Assembly: GCA_002914845.1 (NCBI GenBank)
Contig: JXTC01000055.1
Span: 944,162-1,008,161, forward strand
Length of the DNA: 64,000 nucleotides
Direction of reading: 5' to 3'
From: Trema orientale
Lineage: Eukaryota > Streptophyta > Magnoliopsida > Rosales > Cannabaceae
Positions 40,843-53,908 of the stretch are shown here, piece after piece. Each line of letters begins with the position of its first letter. Position 1 is the first letter of the stretch. The position numbers and the translations under genes are program-made. The notes beneath the pieces are model-generated. The model worked only from the letters and a program-made list of their open reading frames with translations. It ran no database searches and was not told where the DNA came from.

Positions 40843-41382
40843 GTACTTATTTCATATCCAAAAACATAGTCGAGCATTATAAAGAGATTATAATATAAAT
40901 TAAAGTAATTAACAAATGATTGGTTGAATAAAAATTAGTTGCACATTGGACAATAATGCAGTGTAGAACTGTTTAAAATGCGATATGTTGTTGAAATCAC
41001 TATTACAGCATGATAAATATAACTTATGTGTTCATTCTGATACGTTTAAAACAACATGTATAGCAAAAGTTCAAAAAAAAAAAAATACATTTTTAATAAT
41101 TTAAGGACCTATATAGCGCAATTTAAAGTTGAGGGACTAAAGTAAGACTTTCTCGCTAGTTCAGGGACTAAGAGAGTCATTTACCTTTATTAAATAATAT
41201 GTACTTATCCATGAGGTTTTAGAACAAGAAGGAACTATAAGAAAATGCGAGACATATGCTTAACACTAAATAGTAAACACGACTTTCAATTTAATATGCT
41301 CAAACAATTCGATTTAAACGACAAATACGCTAAGTCAAAGATTTGTCGCATCGAAACTCCCAAGGATTCCTTTGGTGACTTC

Positions 41383-41502
41383 ACTCACCATTTGTAACAT
41401 CCCATTTGGTAAGAAGCATCTCGGGTAAAAGCAAAGAACTCACTTACCATTTGTAATATGGGATATATCCCATTTGGTAAGAAGCGCTCAGGGTAAAAGC
41501 AA
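41383..41502. repeat. Tandem duplication, two units
   Basis: 'cccatttggtaagaagc' followed by 'gggtaaaagcaa' occurs at about 41401-41434 and 41469-41502. The second unit is preceded by a palindromic 'gggatatatccc' insertion. Confidence 0.85.
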
Positions 41503-42158
41503 CCGTGCGTGACACTAAAGCATGCCAAGCGGGGAAAAATAAAATGAAAAATTATACAGAGTCCAATCCATGAGAAAACGCACAGTTCAAAGACCGTAAC
41601 AAACATTAAAAAATAAATAAATAATTAAATCTGTAATCGACATATTTCAAAATTTAGTGACCGAACTGCGACTGGCCCTATAGTTCACGGGGCAAAAGTG
41701 AAGTTAACCCAATTATAGAACACAATTTTTATTTGCACAACAATAGCACAAGGAATAAACCTTATATTATATTATACTCTGACTGAAATAAACGTACAGC
41801 TCAACCCTCAAAACAAAAATAAAAGAATGCGCTGCTAAATCCAAATACATGACCAGAGAGCTATTCTCTTACGGACCAAAAAAGACCAAAGACAAAAAAA
41901 CTTACGACTGTTCAGACGTCTCCGTCTTAACTACATCTACTACCAAAAAAGGGATTGCCTCATACAGACGGCGGCTCCAAACTAAAATAGTCTACAGCGA
42001 ACAGACCCCTACAGTTAAACATTAGTTGTCCAGGACTGAAAAAAAAAAAAAGAAAAAAATTACTTTTTTTATAGCTAGAGAGTAACATTTGGTGAACATA
42101 AACAGCATAACCCATAAAGGAATTTGCATTGCGTCTCTCGATGGGCCAATTCAGCACA

Positions 42159-45032
42159 TTATGCAGCTACCTGGATCGGCACATTTGATCTAAACCCACG
42201 CCCCCTTCCACGGCCTCCCCTACCTCGGCCACGACCTACAAGAAATTTAGTTACAGGTAACAATTCAGAAATGTGCTAATAAACACAAAAAAGGAGAGGT
42301 GCGAGTGCAAATTAAAAGTATGAGGCCACCTCTATTTACATGTGGTGCTAAGCACCAAAAGTGCTTTTAACATTATTGTCAAAAGAATTATGCATAGTTA
42401 ATACCGCTGACAATAAACATCCCGTTATTCAACAATGACATCAATTAATTTTAATCTTTTAATTAGTGAAAAAATAAAACACTGAATGCATGTATTAATA
42501 GCAAGTCAGAGGTAAACCATCCAATAGCATATAAAGCTCATCCCTATAAGCTATAAGGAAAGACTTGAAAATGCAAATCCAAATTCTATAATATATACAT
42601 ACATATATATATATATAAGGGAAGAAAAAAAAAAAAAGAAGATGACGAACAAGATTGAGAGTACAATAGGGAAAGGTAGGTTGACAAGAGGTTGGATCAA
42701 TATATGTTAAAGAGTATATAAGCTCATCCATGTGTATGTGACCCTTTTTTTCCCCCCTCAACCATCATGACACTTATGGACAAAAAGGAAATTTGATACG
42801 GATCCGATACGACAAGTATAATTTGTAAACAACAAAAACAAGGATAATGACTTAAATTCTGATGACTGACCAATCTAAACGCAAAACTATGTAACAAAGT
42901 ACTTGCACATACCACGGCCTTGAACAGGAGCTTCTTGATTGTAACCTCCATCTTGCTGTGTATCAACGTAAGTTCCATTATAACCTGCATTATAACCTCC
43001 CCTTCCACGGCCACGGAAACTTCGTCCTCTCCCTCGACCTCTGGGACCCCTACCTCTAGCATTGTTCCGATTCATGTCCCAACCTCCATCTTCATAATCA
43101 GCCGGAACAAAACCATTCCCTGAAACAAATTCAACAGCCACATAAAAACTAAGATCATTTTGGGGCCACTAGATCTCAATAATCAGTGTCCTTATTATGA
43201 AGCCAACTCAACCCCTAATCACTATTAGAAAAGTCAAAATGATATACCAGACAATCGACCCCCCCCCCCCCCCCAACAAAAAGAAAAATAAGAAGAAAAT
43301 CACCCAAGGTTTTTTTTTAGTTTTTTGTTGTTTGGGAGGTGGGGATGGCTCAACACAACCACCAAATTTGATCATACTTGGCATATGAGGGAGCAAATTA
43401 GGCAAAGTAACTGAACTAAGGATTTACTCCAAACCTACGCCCGTAGTACATAAACAGGTAAACATATCATTATCATATCTCCCAGGGGCATACCTCGGGC
43501 TCTTGGCCTTCCTCTATTGTTGCGGCCACGACCACGACCACTTGGTGAGCCCTCTGCAGCACAAGGAGATGAAAAGATTAACAGAAAACAAGTGGAAAAA
43601 AATTTACATACATACAAATGAAAAGATGAATAGGAAAAACAGGAGGGAAAAAAAAAACAAAAACATAAGATCATGATTGAGAAGTGGTCTTACCTCCTTC
43701 ATAATCAAATTCTGTTGATGCCTTAACCTGGTCAGCAGGTAAAGGAGGCTGATACCTGAGGCCAGCAGACATGCATTAATGTTGTTAACAAGCCTCGAGT
43801 TCAAATAAAAGAGATAATAGGGAAAAAATAATACTAATAATTTTGGATGTTCCTGCAAAGTCAGAAGAAAAACACCATTATGAACTCACCCAGGCAAAGA
43901 TTTGTTCAATTCATTCTTTGAAAGAGTGATTAGAATCATTGAAACATGTCTTGTGGTCTCCAAACTGTTAAAAAAGCACAAGAAGTTAAGTCCTAATACA
44001 ATAATGCATAAAAAGTATCATGAGATAGTGCAAATGATGTAACAGTGCCAATAGTTCAAGATGCTCTTACGGCAAAAGGCCTTCCTCTAGGGGCTCCCAC
44101 GTATCAGTGATGTCAGTGGATCCAATTGAAGTATTCTGATGAAGACCAACGATTCTTCTCTGTGATACAGGACAAAATATTTTCTCAGGCCGGTGTAAAA
44201 TGGTAACAAGTCTAACCAACCCAATCTCATGAAGTACAAATGAAGCTTGTACCTTAATTAACTCCACAATGGTCACTGTCTTGTTGATAGCTCTTCCCAT
44301 TGCCTTGAAAACAATTTCATTGGATCCCTTTTCCTGCATGGTGATATATAACGATCAAGCAGACTATTAATATATAGACCAACTTTATGTTTTTCCACTC
44401 CTAGCTGACCAAAACGGTAAAACAGATCACATTTAGAAAACTGAAGTACTGCTTATTAGCTATGGAATAAAAAGTTACCAACACTAACATAAAAATAGAG
44501 AGAGATTCAATCTTATTTCTTCGAATCTAATATCAAAGGGGTTTATAGGTAGCACCATGTTCAGTAAACTATCCTAAAGACTACGGAATTTTTGTGTATA
44601 CATAATCCGTCCAAAACTCACATTTATCATGGGAATCATCCAATAAACCCTGGGACAAACATTAGCCTTTCTCTTAATCCGGATGTTAAACACTACTCTC
44701 CCAAAACCAACCTTGACCAGCTAAAGTTACTTAACGAGCCATTATATGAAAGAATGCAAAGTATCTCCAACTCGACTACTGTTAAATCATTAACATGCAA
44801 ACTTTTCCCCAACTACACACCCTTGAGCCCAATATATTAAGAGCTACCCATTAAAATAAGAGCACTGAAAATCTTACAGAAGGACAGAAGAGCTATAAGA
44901 TGAAAATACCTGAAGCAGGGTCATGGCATAAGTGATATAGTTCCGCATCCTTCCCTGACTAGTAATCCTAATCTCATTCTCATCAATCGGCGTCTCTGCT
45001 CTCGGCTTCTCCACTCTCTGGTACCGATCCAT
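42159..45032 (-). CDS. ALBA: ALBA-domain protein with RGG tail
   Basis: Alba (Sac10b) family nucleic-acid-binding protein; plant long-form ALBAs bind RNA and RNA:DNA hybrids. Eight exons: 45032-44910, 44333-44253, 44159-44071, 43964-43890, 43755-43694, 43553-43494, 43119-42913 and 42235-42159; total 774 bp, 257 residues, all phases consistent. The Alba domain starts at ENEIRITSQGRMRNYI, continues EKGSNEIVFKAMGRAINK and VELIKRRIVGLHQ, and ends near ETTRHVSMILITLS. The C-terminal half is Gly/Arg-rich with repeated RGRGRG and GRGRGG and two GYN repeats. This matches the plant RGG-bearing ALBA4-6 class (inferred). The predicted start codon directly follows a good acceptor (GAGTAG), so a 5' UTR intron (about 45278-45033, donor GTACCA) is likely. 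Confidence 0.94.
43258..43274. repeat. Poly-C run in an ALBA intron
   Basis: An unbroken run of about 17 C (G on the sense strand) in intron 6. Length is likely polymorphic or mis-sequenced. Confidence 0.8.
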
Positions 45033-45394
45033 CTACTCGACCCAACCAAAAACCATATTCAAAAATTTCAATCATAGTATCACCATACATGCATCACATA
45101 TGTTAAAATTCCGAGCAAATATGAAAAATCCTAGACGACGAACCCTAACCCTAGGCATTGAAGCACACTCAGAGAGAAAATACACCATATTATCAGAAGC
45201 AACAAAAAGAATGGTAAAGGAAAATTTTGAAAACAAGGAACGAATCAGTGAGTATGGAGAAAATTAGGGTTTGGTACCGTTTTCCGAAAAGGATAAGCTG
45301 CGCTCGCGTCGGTGGTGACTCTGAGAAAGAGCCCTCTTCTACGGCTTCGTTTCTTCTTTTACGCCCTAATTCGGATACTGCGAATGTATCTTGC

Positions 45395-45402
45395 TTTATA
45401 TA
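45395..45402 (-). promoter_or_regulatory. TATA box of ALBA
   Basis: Minus-strand TATATAAA, 363 bp upstream of the ATG. The distance is reasonable if the leader contains the inferred intron. Confidence 0.5.
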
Positions 45403-46402
45403 CCGCCACTGCCAAAGCCCTTCCAAACTACCCTAACCACTCTCTCGTAGACCCTCTGTTAGTTTGGTGGGTTGGGGCCTTGGATTGGGCCTCATTAGCG
45501 TGGCCCAGTTCGATTGCTACAGTCTACCCACTAGCATTATATGAGTCATACAAGTACAACTATTTATACTATTTTACACTTTATTAATACATTATTTAAT
45601 GCCCTGAAAAAGAAAAAAAAAACTATTTAATGCAAAAAGGGATTACTGAAAGCAAGAACATTTTTCTAGTTAAAAGATTTTAATTATGGTGTTAAATTCT
45701 AAATTTTACAAGTTGAAGACTCTAACCTAATAAGTATCGAAGACAAAAGCATAATTCGCACTAAATTTATGAAATTTAGAAATAAAATATGATCCGATTA
45801 TTTTTCAAAAACTAAAAATATTTTTCTATTTATAAGTGAAAAAATTTAGACCAAATCCGACTATATATAAATATATATTATATTTTTACTTACCACTAAG
45901 AAAGTACCATTAATGAAAGCAAAGCAAATCATGCTTCGTGTTAAACAAATGAGAACCCATTCTTCGTTATGTTTTATTTTTCAACTACACGTCAAGCTAT
46001 TAAATGCGGGTAAAGTGAAAAACGTACAAAGACAGAATCAATTTCGCTCCGAGAACAAATAAAATACTCTATTGTGCCCCCAAAATCCAAAACATACGAA
46101 GTATGAGCCTAGTACTAGGTAGAGAGCTTATTCTTTCAAGCAACCACACAAAACAAGCAATTTACAATGAGTGGGATCCTTCGTAGAGTTACAGCCAAGT
46201 ACTCGTAACTCGTAAGATAAGTGCGTATTTTCCTCATTCTTTGTACTCTTGTCCCCGACTAGTAGAGGGTTGTAAGGTGGTCGGTTTTGGTTGGTTATTC
46301 GGCTTTCGATCTATTTTTATAGTAAATAATCTTTTGAAAAAAACAAAATGAAACCGATCGCCTAAAGAAAACCAACCAAAACCGAAAAGTTGGTACTCTT
46401 TG
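45403..46402. other. Intergenic DNA upstream of ALBA
   Basis: No gene. GC-moderate ALBA promoter to about 45540, then AT-rich sequence up to the hAT element. Confidence 0.6.
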
Positions 46403-46410
46403 CGCATAAC

Positions 46411-47340
46411 TAGGGGTGTAAATCGGGCCACCCAAGTCCAGCCCAAACCCAAACTTTCGGGTTTGGACGGGCTCGGGCTTGGGCTTTTGGGTTCTAAGAA
46501 AGTTTCGGCCCGGGCCGGGGCGGGTTTAAATCAGTAAAAGTCATGCCCAAAATCTAACCCTAAAGACTTCGGGCTTTATGTTCGAGTCGAGTTTAACCTT
46601 CGGACTTTTGAAACTCTAATTAATATATATATATATACACATTGAAATAAAATAAGGAAATAGTGAAAGAATTTTTTTTAGCACAATTAGAAAACAATAC
46701 TTATACTTTAATTTAGAAAAACTCATTCAAAATTATTCAACTCACAAATTTAAGAACCAATAACTTGGAGAATATTTCTTCGAAATATATACAACAAAAG
46801 CTGATGAAATATTATTAAAAAATAAATAACAAAATGAAACAACTAAACTTCAAAGACTTCATCCTCTCCATCTTTATCACCTTAAATATTGGAATCAGAA
46901 TCATCTTCTTCTATAAAGTATTCTAAATCGGATATCAAATCTTGCATTATTTAAAAAAATTAACTATTATTGAAAGATTTTAATATCAAATAATTAAAAT
47001 ATTTTTCGACTATTTATAAGTAGTAAGTCACATTTTCACTTGGAATATATAGTACTTTTAAAACTTTGGGTATTAAATTCGGGTTTTTTTAAAAAAAAAT
47101 TATCATATTTTTTGAGTTTCGGGCTTTTTAAATCGGGTTTTAGGTTTGAGTTTCAAGCTCGGATTTCGGACCGAGTTTCAGGCCGGGTTCATGTGAAAAG
47201 TACTAGGCCCAAACCCAGTCTTAAGGATAATAAGGTTCAAGTCGGGCTCGGACTATGTCAAATTCGGACCGAGTTCGAATCAAGCTTTTTTCGGGTTAAC
47301 CCATCGAATTTTGAGCTTTCGAGCTCTTTTTACACCTCTA
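46411..47340. mobile_element. Non-autonomous hAT element with 8-bp target duplication
   Basis: 930 bp. Ends are TAGGGGTGTAAATCGGGC (left) and, as reverse complement of the right end, TAGAGGTGTAAAAAGAGC. Perfect 8-bp direct repeats CGCATAAC lie at 46403-46410 and 47341-47348, the hAT hallmark. Subterminal regions are full of 'gggcttgggc'/'cgggttt' motifs. Frames inside (e.g. 47040-47372) carry no transposase motif. Confidence 0.92.
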
Positions 47341-47348
47341 CGCATAAC

Positions 47349-48786
47349 ACATATTCAACACAAAACACATAGGTTGAGTATTATATTTAAATACAAAAAT
47401 AAGAGTCAGCTAGTTTCGGTGATCAAACTACTTGAAATCGAAATTTCAGTTTTTCATCTGTTGGTTTTAGTTTTTCCTTAAAAATTCTAATTGACTAACA
47501 TTTCACTTGGACAAATTTGTCTAACATTATTACTAATGCCTACTATCTAAACTACGGAAATCGAACTGCACCGGCTCTCGAACATGGATACAGTTTGATT
47601 TAGTTTATTTTCACAATTTTCAAACCAGTGTATCATAATATATATATATATATAACACCATAAATGTTGTTTAGAATATCAGAAAAAGAGTTAAATTGGT
47701 TGCCCGTATGCAACATTACGCTTCAAGAGGGATGTGTGGAATGCCTAGACCGAAACCAACCGACAAAAGCCGAAATTTATGTATCTTAAAACTAGCTGGA
47801 ATTTTTGTAAGAAGCTCTATTATTTCATTTATATTAAATATTTTCTTACCAAAAATGTATATTAAATATTTGTATTTAACCCCCGGATGTTTACTAGGAA
47901 AACAACCTATATCTTCCTGTTGTCAAAAGAAAAGATTATGAATAGTAAACCGGCAACAAAAATCCTTTACCTTTAATATTTTCGCTTGGAAAAAAAAAAT
48001 AAAAAATAAAACCCTTGGATACCTAATCGCATAGACCATACCATCTATTTCGTAATAATAGTTTATATGCTATCTAATGCCCTTCTAAAAAAAGAAAAAA
48101 GACGACATAAATAAATAATTAATTATAAAAAAAAAGGCTGTTAATGATAAAGGAGTTTCATTGAAGATCATTCTCAGCGAAAAGTTTTTGATTGTTGATG
48201 TGAAATTTCAAATTTAACAAGTCAAAGACTCGAACCCAATCAGAATCGACTACAGATTATATTAGTATACTGACTCAAAAGAGGGGGAAGCAAATCAGAC
48301 ATTCTTATTTTTATTTTTAATTTTTACTCAAATTATAGTTTTCTCTAAGGATATTTTTCAATTAAAAACAATCATAATTCGGGTAATTTATGAGGTTCTG
48401 AAGGTCGTGAAAAAAAAAAATGAGACTTGAGTTATTCTTCATGACTAAATGGAATCATCCCTTATTTTCTTAAGAGGAAAAAAACTCGATACAGAATTGA
48501 CCAAGTTCAACTATTTTTCGATTGGTTCATTAAGAAGATATCAATAATATGATAGCAAATGAAGCTAACAATTACGTTAAGACAGTTGAGAATTGATTGC
48601 CCATTATTCTTCTTGCAATTCTTCAACTAGAGCCACAGAATTAAATACAGGCGAAAGGATTAAGAGGAACAAACAGACTAAATCCAGTTTTAATCCGAAA
48701 CAACAAACTGTTTATTCTGTGCCTAAATACAAGACATATACAGCCCCGGTTACTCGGCAGGGAGCTTATTCTTTCAGCCAAGTCTT
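47349..48786. other. Intergenic DNA, no gene seen
   Basis: Contains a TA microsatellite at 47638-47653 and AT-rich sequence. The last few hundred bases are the 3' flank of the thioredoxin-like gene. Confidence 0.6.
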
Positions 48787-50586
48787 TCATAAGAAAAAGT
48801 GTAGATTTTCCTCATTCTTGGCACTCTTTTCGCCGATTAGTGGATCAATGAAGGTTTTCCATCCATTGAAGTCCAATGCGGAGCCAGAATCAGGTAATTG
48901 AAATCCATTGACGAAGAAAGTAGGGGTTCCATACACCCCTCTTGAAGCACTATACTGCATGACCAAAGATATTCAAATGTTAATATGATCAGTAAAGTCA
49001 ACAAAGAAAGAGAGAGCCACATTTATCTTGGTAGAGTGGTTAGTGCAAATAAAATCTCGGTAACTTCTTTTTGCGTGTACCTTTGCATCAACTCTAAGTA
49101 ATTCTATATATATGTCGGAATTCAGAAATGAAAGGAAGGAGGTGCAGAACCTTAAAGGAAACCCTTGTCTTAAGGTCAGTTTTCCTATCATTAAATCCAG
49201 ATTCAAGAGAACTATAGAAGGAGCTCCCGACTGCTTGTGATGCAGCTTTCACAATTTCATTCACAACCTCCGTCCTCGTCAAGTTGCGAGTTTGAGCATT
49301 GTAAAATTTCTCCTGTTCATCAGCATGCAACTGACTTTAGCTTACATGAAACTATAACACCTTTAACAACAGAAAACGTATGGCTACAGAACTATTACGC
49401 AAACAAATCTTCAATCTAAAACAGGCAAGTTAGACAGCAGCCTCCCTAGAATCGAACACCATAAGGTATCTCAATCTTACACTAACCAAAGAAACAATGA
49501 TCTTTTCAATTTGAGTTGATCGCTACCAGATTTGCTTCTTGATTTACTCACATAATTACACACCATGAGATATGTGAAATCTTATAGATGGTGGCACAAT
49601 CCTCGAACTTTCTTAAGAGATTTCATTAAAACTGAAAGAATATCTTTTCAAGGTCACACAATGATAAGAGAAATCAATTAAACACAGAACAAAATTAAGA
49701 TAACAAAACAATGGGAATTCTAGATTTACCCCATTTCAAAACACCATGTAAAGTATGGAAAAAGCATCAACAATTCAGGAACTAAGTAAAAATGGAAAAT
49801 ACTTCTTTTGCAACTGAAGGGTATGGGTATTCCAAAATCCAATACGAGAGAACACAAACCAACCTGATACTTGAAGAACCACTCCAACAATTTGAATGTA
49901 GCGGGACCACTCAGGTCATTAACAATGTGTATAGCACGTGAAGCCGCAAAAGCATTGTCATGGTAACTGCAGTCTCCAAAAACATAAGATATAAAGTTGT
50001 CGTTTCAATAGAACAAGTAAACGAACCCCTATTGCATCACAAAGCACTAAAAGGAATCAGACGATGAAACCCAAAAAAACTTCTACAACGAGACACAAGT
50101 AGAAGGAAAAGGGTAGACATAAACAAAAGAATATCAGCATAAAAGATGGAAATTTGCATTTCAAAAATTCAAAAACCCCAGAAAATTCAAAAAAAACCCC
50201 ATAAAAATGTTGCAATAGCGCAGAGCTTAAATTAAAACGGGTATCGTCAAATAGAGAATTTGGGACTAATTGGTCAACGCCAAAAATGAAAGGGAGAGAG
50301 AGCGAGAATGTACTGACGGCAAGGGTAGTAGGTGAGCGATGAGCCGAACACGGTCGCCATAGTGGGCCAGAGCTTGTTTGAGGGGTGGCCAGGCATCCCT
50401 GCTATCGGGGCAAACCGGGTCGAGGAAGGCTTCTATCAGGATCGCATCCCAATCGACTCGGTGGTCTCCGTACACGAATCCATCGGATTTTGCTGGTGGT
50501 AGGGACTGAGCACATATAACTGAAACAAAGAAAAACAAGAAGAAAGCTAATTGTAATATCAGAGTGGTGTATTTTGGTCCCTGCAT
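48787..50586 (-). CDS. Secreted thioredoxin-fold (DsbA-like) protein
   Basis: Member of the plant 'thioredoxin superfamily' group that resembles At1g76020/At1g20225 (recalled, not searched). Exons 50586-50318, 49966-49864, 49312-49151 and 48954-48787 give 233 residues with matching phases. The start at 50586 opens a hydrophobic signal peptide (LQLAFFLFFFVSVICA). The fold is indicated by DPVCPDSRDAW (residues 56-66) at the position of the redox motif, YHDNAFAASRAIHIV in the inserted helical region and YGTPTFFVNG with a cis-Pro at 189. The active-site motif is Cys59-Pro-Asp-Ser62, not CXXC, so it lacks the resolving cysteine: a monothiol or non-redox role is more likely than dithiol oxidase. 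Intact; molecular function unknown. Confidence 0.9.
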
Positions 50587-50645
50587 CTTGCTCTCTTGCC
50601 TTTGAATTAAGCTCAAGGTCACAACTTTGTGCACAACAAATACCA

Positions 50646-50653
50646 TTTATATA
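50646..50653 (-). promoter_or_regulatory. TATA box of the thioredoxin-like gene
   Basis: Minus-strand TATATAAA, 60 bp upstream of the ATG. Confidence 0.6.
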
Positions 50654-50659
50654 GATAGA

Positions 50660-53602
50660 GCAGTGCTACCATGAACTATCTAATATTTACCAATATTACA
50701 GTAATTAATGCCCTAAAATTCAACCTTATCTATTCATTTTTCATTTTCTTTTTAATAATTTGACTACCGACCCTAAAAATATGACATCTGAATGGTGAAT
50801 TGGGTTGGAAAGTTCGCTTTATAATAAATAATATTCCAGCAAAATGAACATGGTCAAGGAATTGGGGAATGTACAAGAATACCTATTTTAACTCCTTGAA
50901 TCAATGTACGTCAGTTTTATGTATACAGATGTCATTTTTCGAATTAAGATTTTTCTGATTTTTCTTCATTCCCACTTCCTCTCTTACTCTCTGTCTAATC
51001 GACCATAGCAGAGGGCCGGAGTGGGGGGGAAGGTTCCCACTTCCCAGTGCTTTCAAGTGTAAAACTACTGAAAATATGAAATAAATTAGTTAATTAGATT
51101 AAAAGGAAGGACACAAATGTAGATAACATTAAAAGAGGATATTTTTAGCATTAGGTGTGGTATAAACATAATCGGGCCTCTGCATCTTGTGGACCATAGC
51201 GTTGGGAGCACGCAACGCAAGTTTACGCGACAGTACAGAATATATGGGCTTGTGGCCCAAAATGGTTTAAGTGGACACCTTTTAGTTGTATTGCATACGA
51301 CATGTCGTTTTCTCAAGCACCACAAGATAAATAAAATGGTGGCACTATTGTGACATCACTTTTTTCTCTTCCTACCTCTCATTTACTAATTGTTAAATAA
51401 CATAAATAATCTTATGAAATGACATAAATGAACGTAAATAATATTAAATATCTAAAATCTTTTTTCTTAAACATTTTTTTCTTCACACCCCTCTTTAAAC
51501 ACAACTAATAATTAAGCAATTAATTTGAAAAAAAATATCTTAAGCAACCGATTTACTTTTAGGTGAATAAAATTTTAAAACTTTTAGAATTAAAATATTG
51601 CAAATTCTGAGTTCCAACTATCTCTCTAAATAATTGTTAACAATAATTCAATATCTCTAACTCTCTTCTTATTTTTTCAAGATCCTTGAATAATATTCAA
51701 GAACTCTAACTTTCTTTTCTAGTTTTTAATAGCCCTGAAAAATACTCAAGATTTCTAATAAATAATTCAAGAAATTATATATCTTTATAGTTCTTAATAA
51801 CCCTAAAAACTTAATTTCAAGAGCTCCGTCTTTCTAGGAGAAACATAAAATGATGACTATTTTGAATATCAAAAATTTGGCTCCTCTATCTTGATTTATA
51901 AGATAAGTTTTTGTCAATAAATTAACAAAATGTTAAAGAAGATCAAGACAAATGATTGATAAATTTTTAAAACTAATGGGTAGGAAAAGAAATTTCACTT
52001 AATTTTTTATATTGATGGCCAATTTTGGAATAAGAAATATTAAAAAGTTGTATGATAAGAAAATACTTATTTTTTAAATTTTAGAAAGTAGTTTATTTAG
52101 AAGAGAAGTGTAAAGAAAAAAAAGATAGGTGGCAATAGAGCCATTCTAAATAAAATGATTTTTTTTTTGTCTCAAATTGAAGTCTTTATGTTATTTTGGC
52201 TTTAAAAATAGCAATTTTATGAAAAATAGTACCTTTTGTAAATACATAAGAGTGCAAGTTGAAAGGTAATTTGTTATTCGAGTACCGTTTTCACATGAAC
52301 AATAGGAGTTAAAGGAAAAAGAGAGACACCACTTCATAGATAACATCAGTTGGATTATATAAAATTGAGTAATGTTATAGGACACTATATGGTGCCCAAC
52401 ACTATATGCTTTGTTAGTCTGTGAATGGTTAATTATAACTTTAAATGAGTTCATATGAAACTCAATTTATTAATTAGAACTACCTAATGATAGATTAACA
52501 CGTCATTGATCCTTAATTAGAACCATCCAACAATAAATTGACACGTCATTCAATTCGTTATACGCATATAAATCACATAATTAACTTAAACTACTTGTCA
52601 TCTAATACCATATATTCGTTTTTGTCTTCTAGTTTTGGGTATGAGTATCATTACATTCCCCCCCCAAACCCAAAAAAAAAATAATAATAATAATAAAAGA
52701 ACTATTTCTAAACAAACGACCATACGACCATTACATGACTTCTGCTTGGACAATACACCATTGATCATTGCTCCGTGGGCCATATCATGACGTAGCAGCT
52801 ATTGCTGCCTGCCTTCTAAGCGCAATTCAGGAATTTGTGGACCAACATGGAGCTTTAATTTCCGTTGCTTCCTCTTTAATTGATGCAAAAACAAGACAAA
52901 ACCCTGATAGTCTTTACTTCGATTCCTTATCTGAAAAGTAAATCAATAAATTTTGTAATTTGGGGATAAAGCCTAACTTAAGCACTTACGAGAACCAATA
53001 TTCCCCTTTTCTTCTTCAATTTTTAATCAGACTTTCCTCCCACCCCAGAATGTGTCATGTTATAAAAGCAGCTATTCTAAAAACCTGAAATTAAATAACC
53101 AAATGTGGAGATCAGGTTTTGAGAACACAACAGGGTGACATTATAGCACGTACTATACGAATAAGAGTCTTAAGAAAACCAATATTTACAATAATGGAGA
53201 GTTGAGAACCTATTGAATCCGGCAGATTATTGACGATAAATCATGCAATAACTATAAAACCTTTTGAAGCCCCAAATCCTATGTACGGAAGTGTAAAACG
53301 CACGCAACAGAACTACGTTGTTTGATTTTAATTTTGAATTTAAAATCAAAGAAAACTAGGTCAATTCACGGTTAATATTCTTGCGATTTAAGGGGCTACC
53401 AATTCTCTGTTTTTACAGCTTTCAATTTTTATTTTTTTTTTGACAAATTTACATCTTTGACACTTAAAAAAATAAAAATAAAAATGAAAAATGTGTCGAT
53501 TCAAATAAATATGGCAACACTTAATTTGTTCCATTTGTTGTCCTTTTATGGTTTTGTTGCTCAAAGCACACTACGACCTATTAACTTTTGACCAAACTTT
53601 TT
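50660..53602. other. AT-rich intergenic DNA
   Basis: No gene recognised. A segment at 52370-52420 ('gagtaatgttatagg', 'ggtgcccaacac') resembles the left end of the Mutator-like MITE at 26428, but a matching right end was not found. Confidence 0.55.
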
Positions 53603-53845
53603 TTGAGTGATAATAACATATGTTTTTGCGTGCGAGTCTAAAGTGGATCAAAATGAAGATTCTAAAGGACTTAACATGCATATTACTGTTTACTAGTGTA
53701 TCATGCCAATACAAATAGCAAGGAAAATTACTCTTTTTTTTTTCCGAGTGATAATAACATATATATGTTGTTGTGCGCGAGTCTAAAGTGGATCAAAGTG
53801 GAGATTCTGAAAGACTTAACATGCATATTACTGTTTACTAGTGAT
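53603..53845. repeat. Direct duplication (about 140-bp spacing) beside the initiator tRNA
   Basis: A block starting 'gagtgataataacata' and ending 'catgcatattactgttta' with 'gagtctaaagtggatcaaa' inside occurs at about 53604-53697 and 53744-53842. The copies differ at a handful of positions. Confidence 0.9.
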
Positions 53846-53908
53846 ACGCTTCCAAAACGAAATCAAAGGAGCCAAAGAAAAAAATTGTGGGCGGAAGCTA
53901 CTCTACTA

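Larger units (their letters stand above)
39560..42158. other. Intergenic DNA between expansin and ALBA
   Basis: No gene recognised. Contains expansin upstream DNA, ATA repeats near 39806-39828, the repeats at 40727-40842 and 41383-41502, and, toward 41750-42158, the likely ALBA 3' UTR. Confidence 0.6.

Noticed and set aside
43197-43405. Proline/glycine-rich frames around the poly-C run
   Set aside because: They are translations of the homopolymer inside an ALBA intron.
47040-47372. 110-codon frame on the plus strand
   Set aside because: It crosses the right end of the hAT element and is made of its subterminal repeats.
52370-52560. Second copy of the Mutator-like MITE
   Set aside because: Only the left-end resemblance is visible; no matching inverted right end or 9-bp duplication was found.
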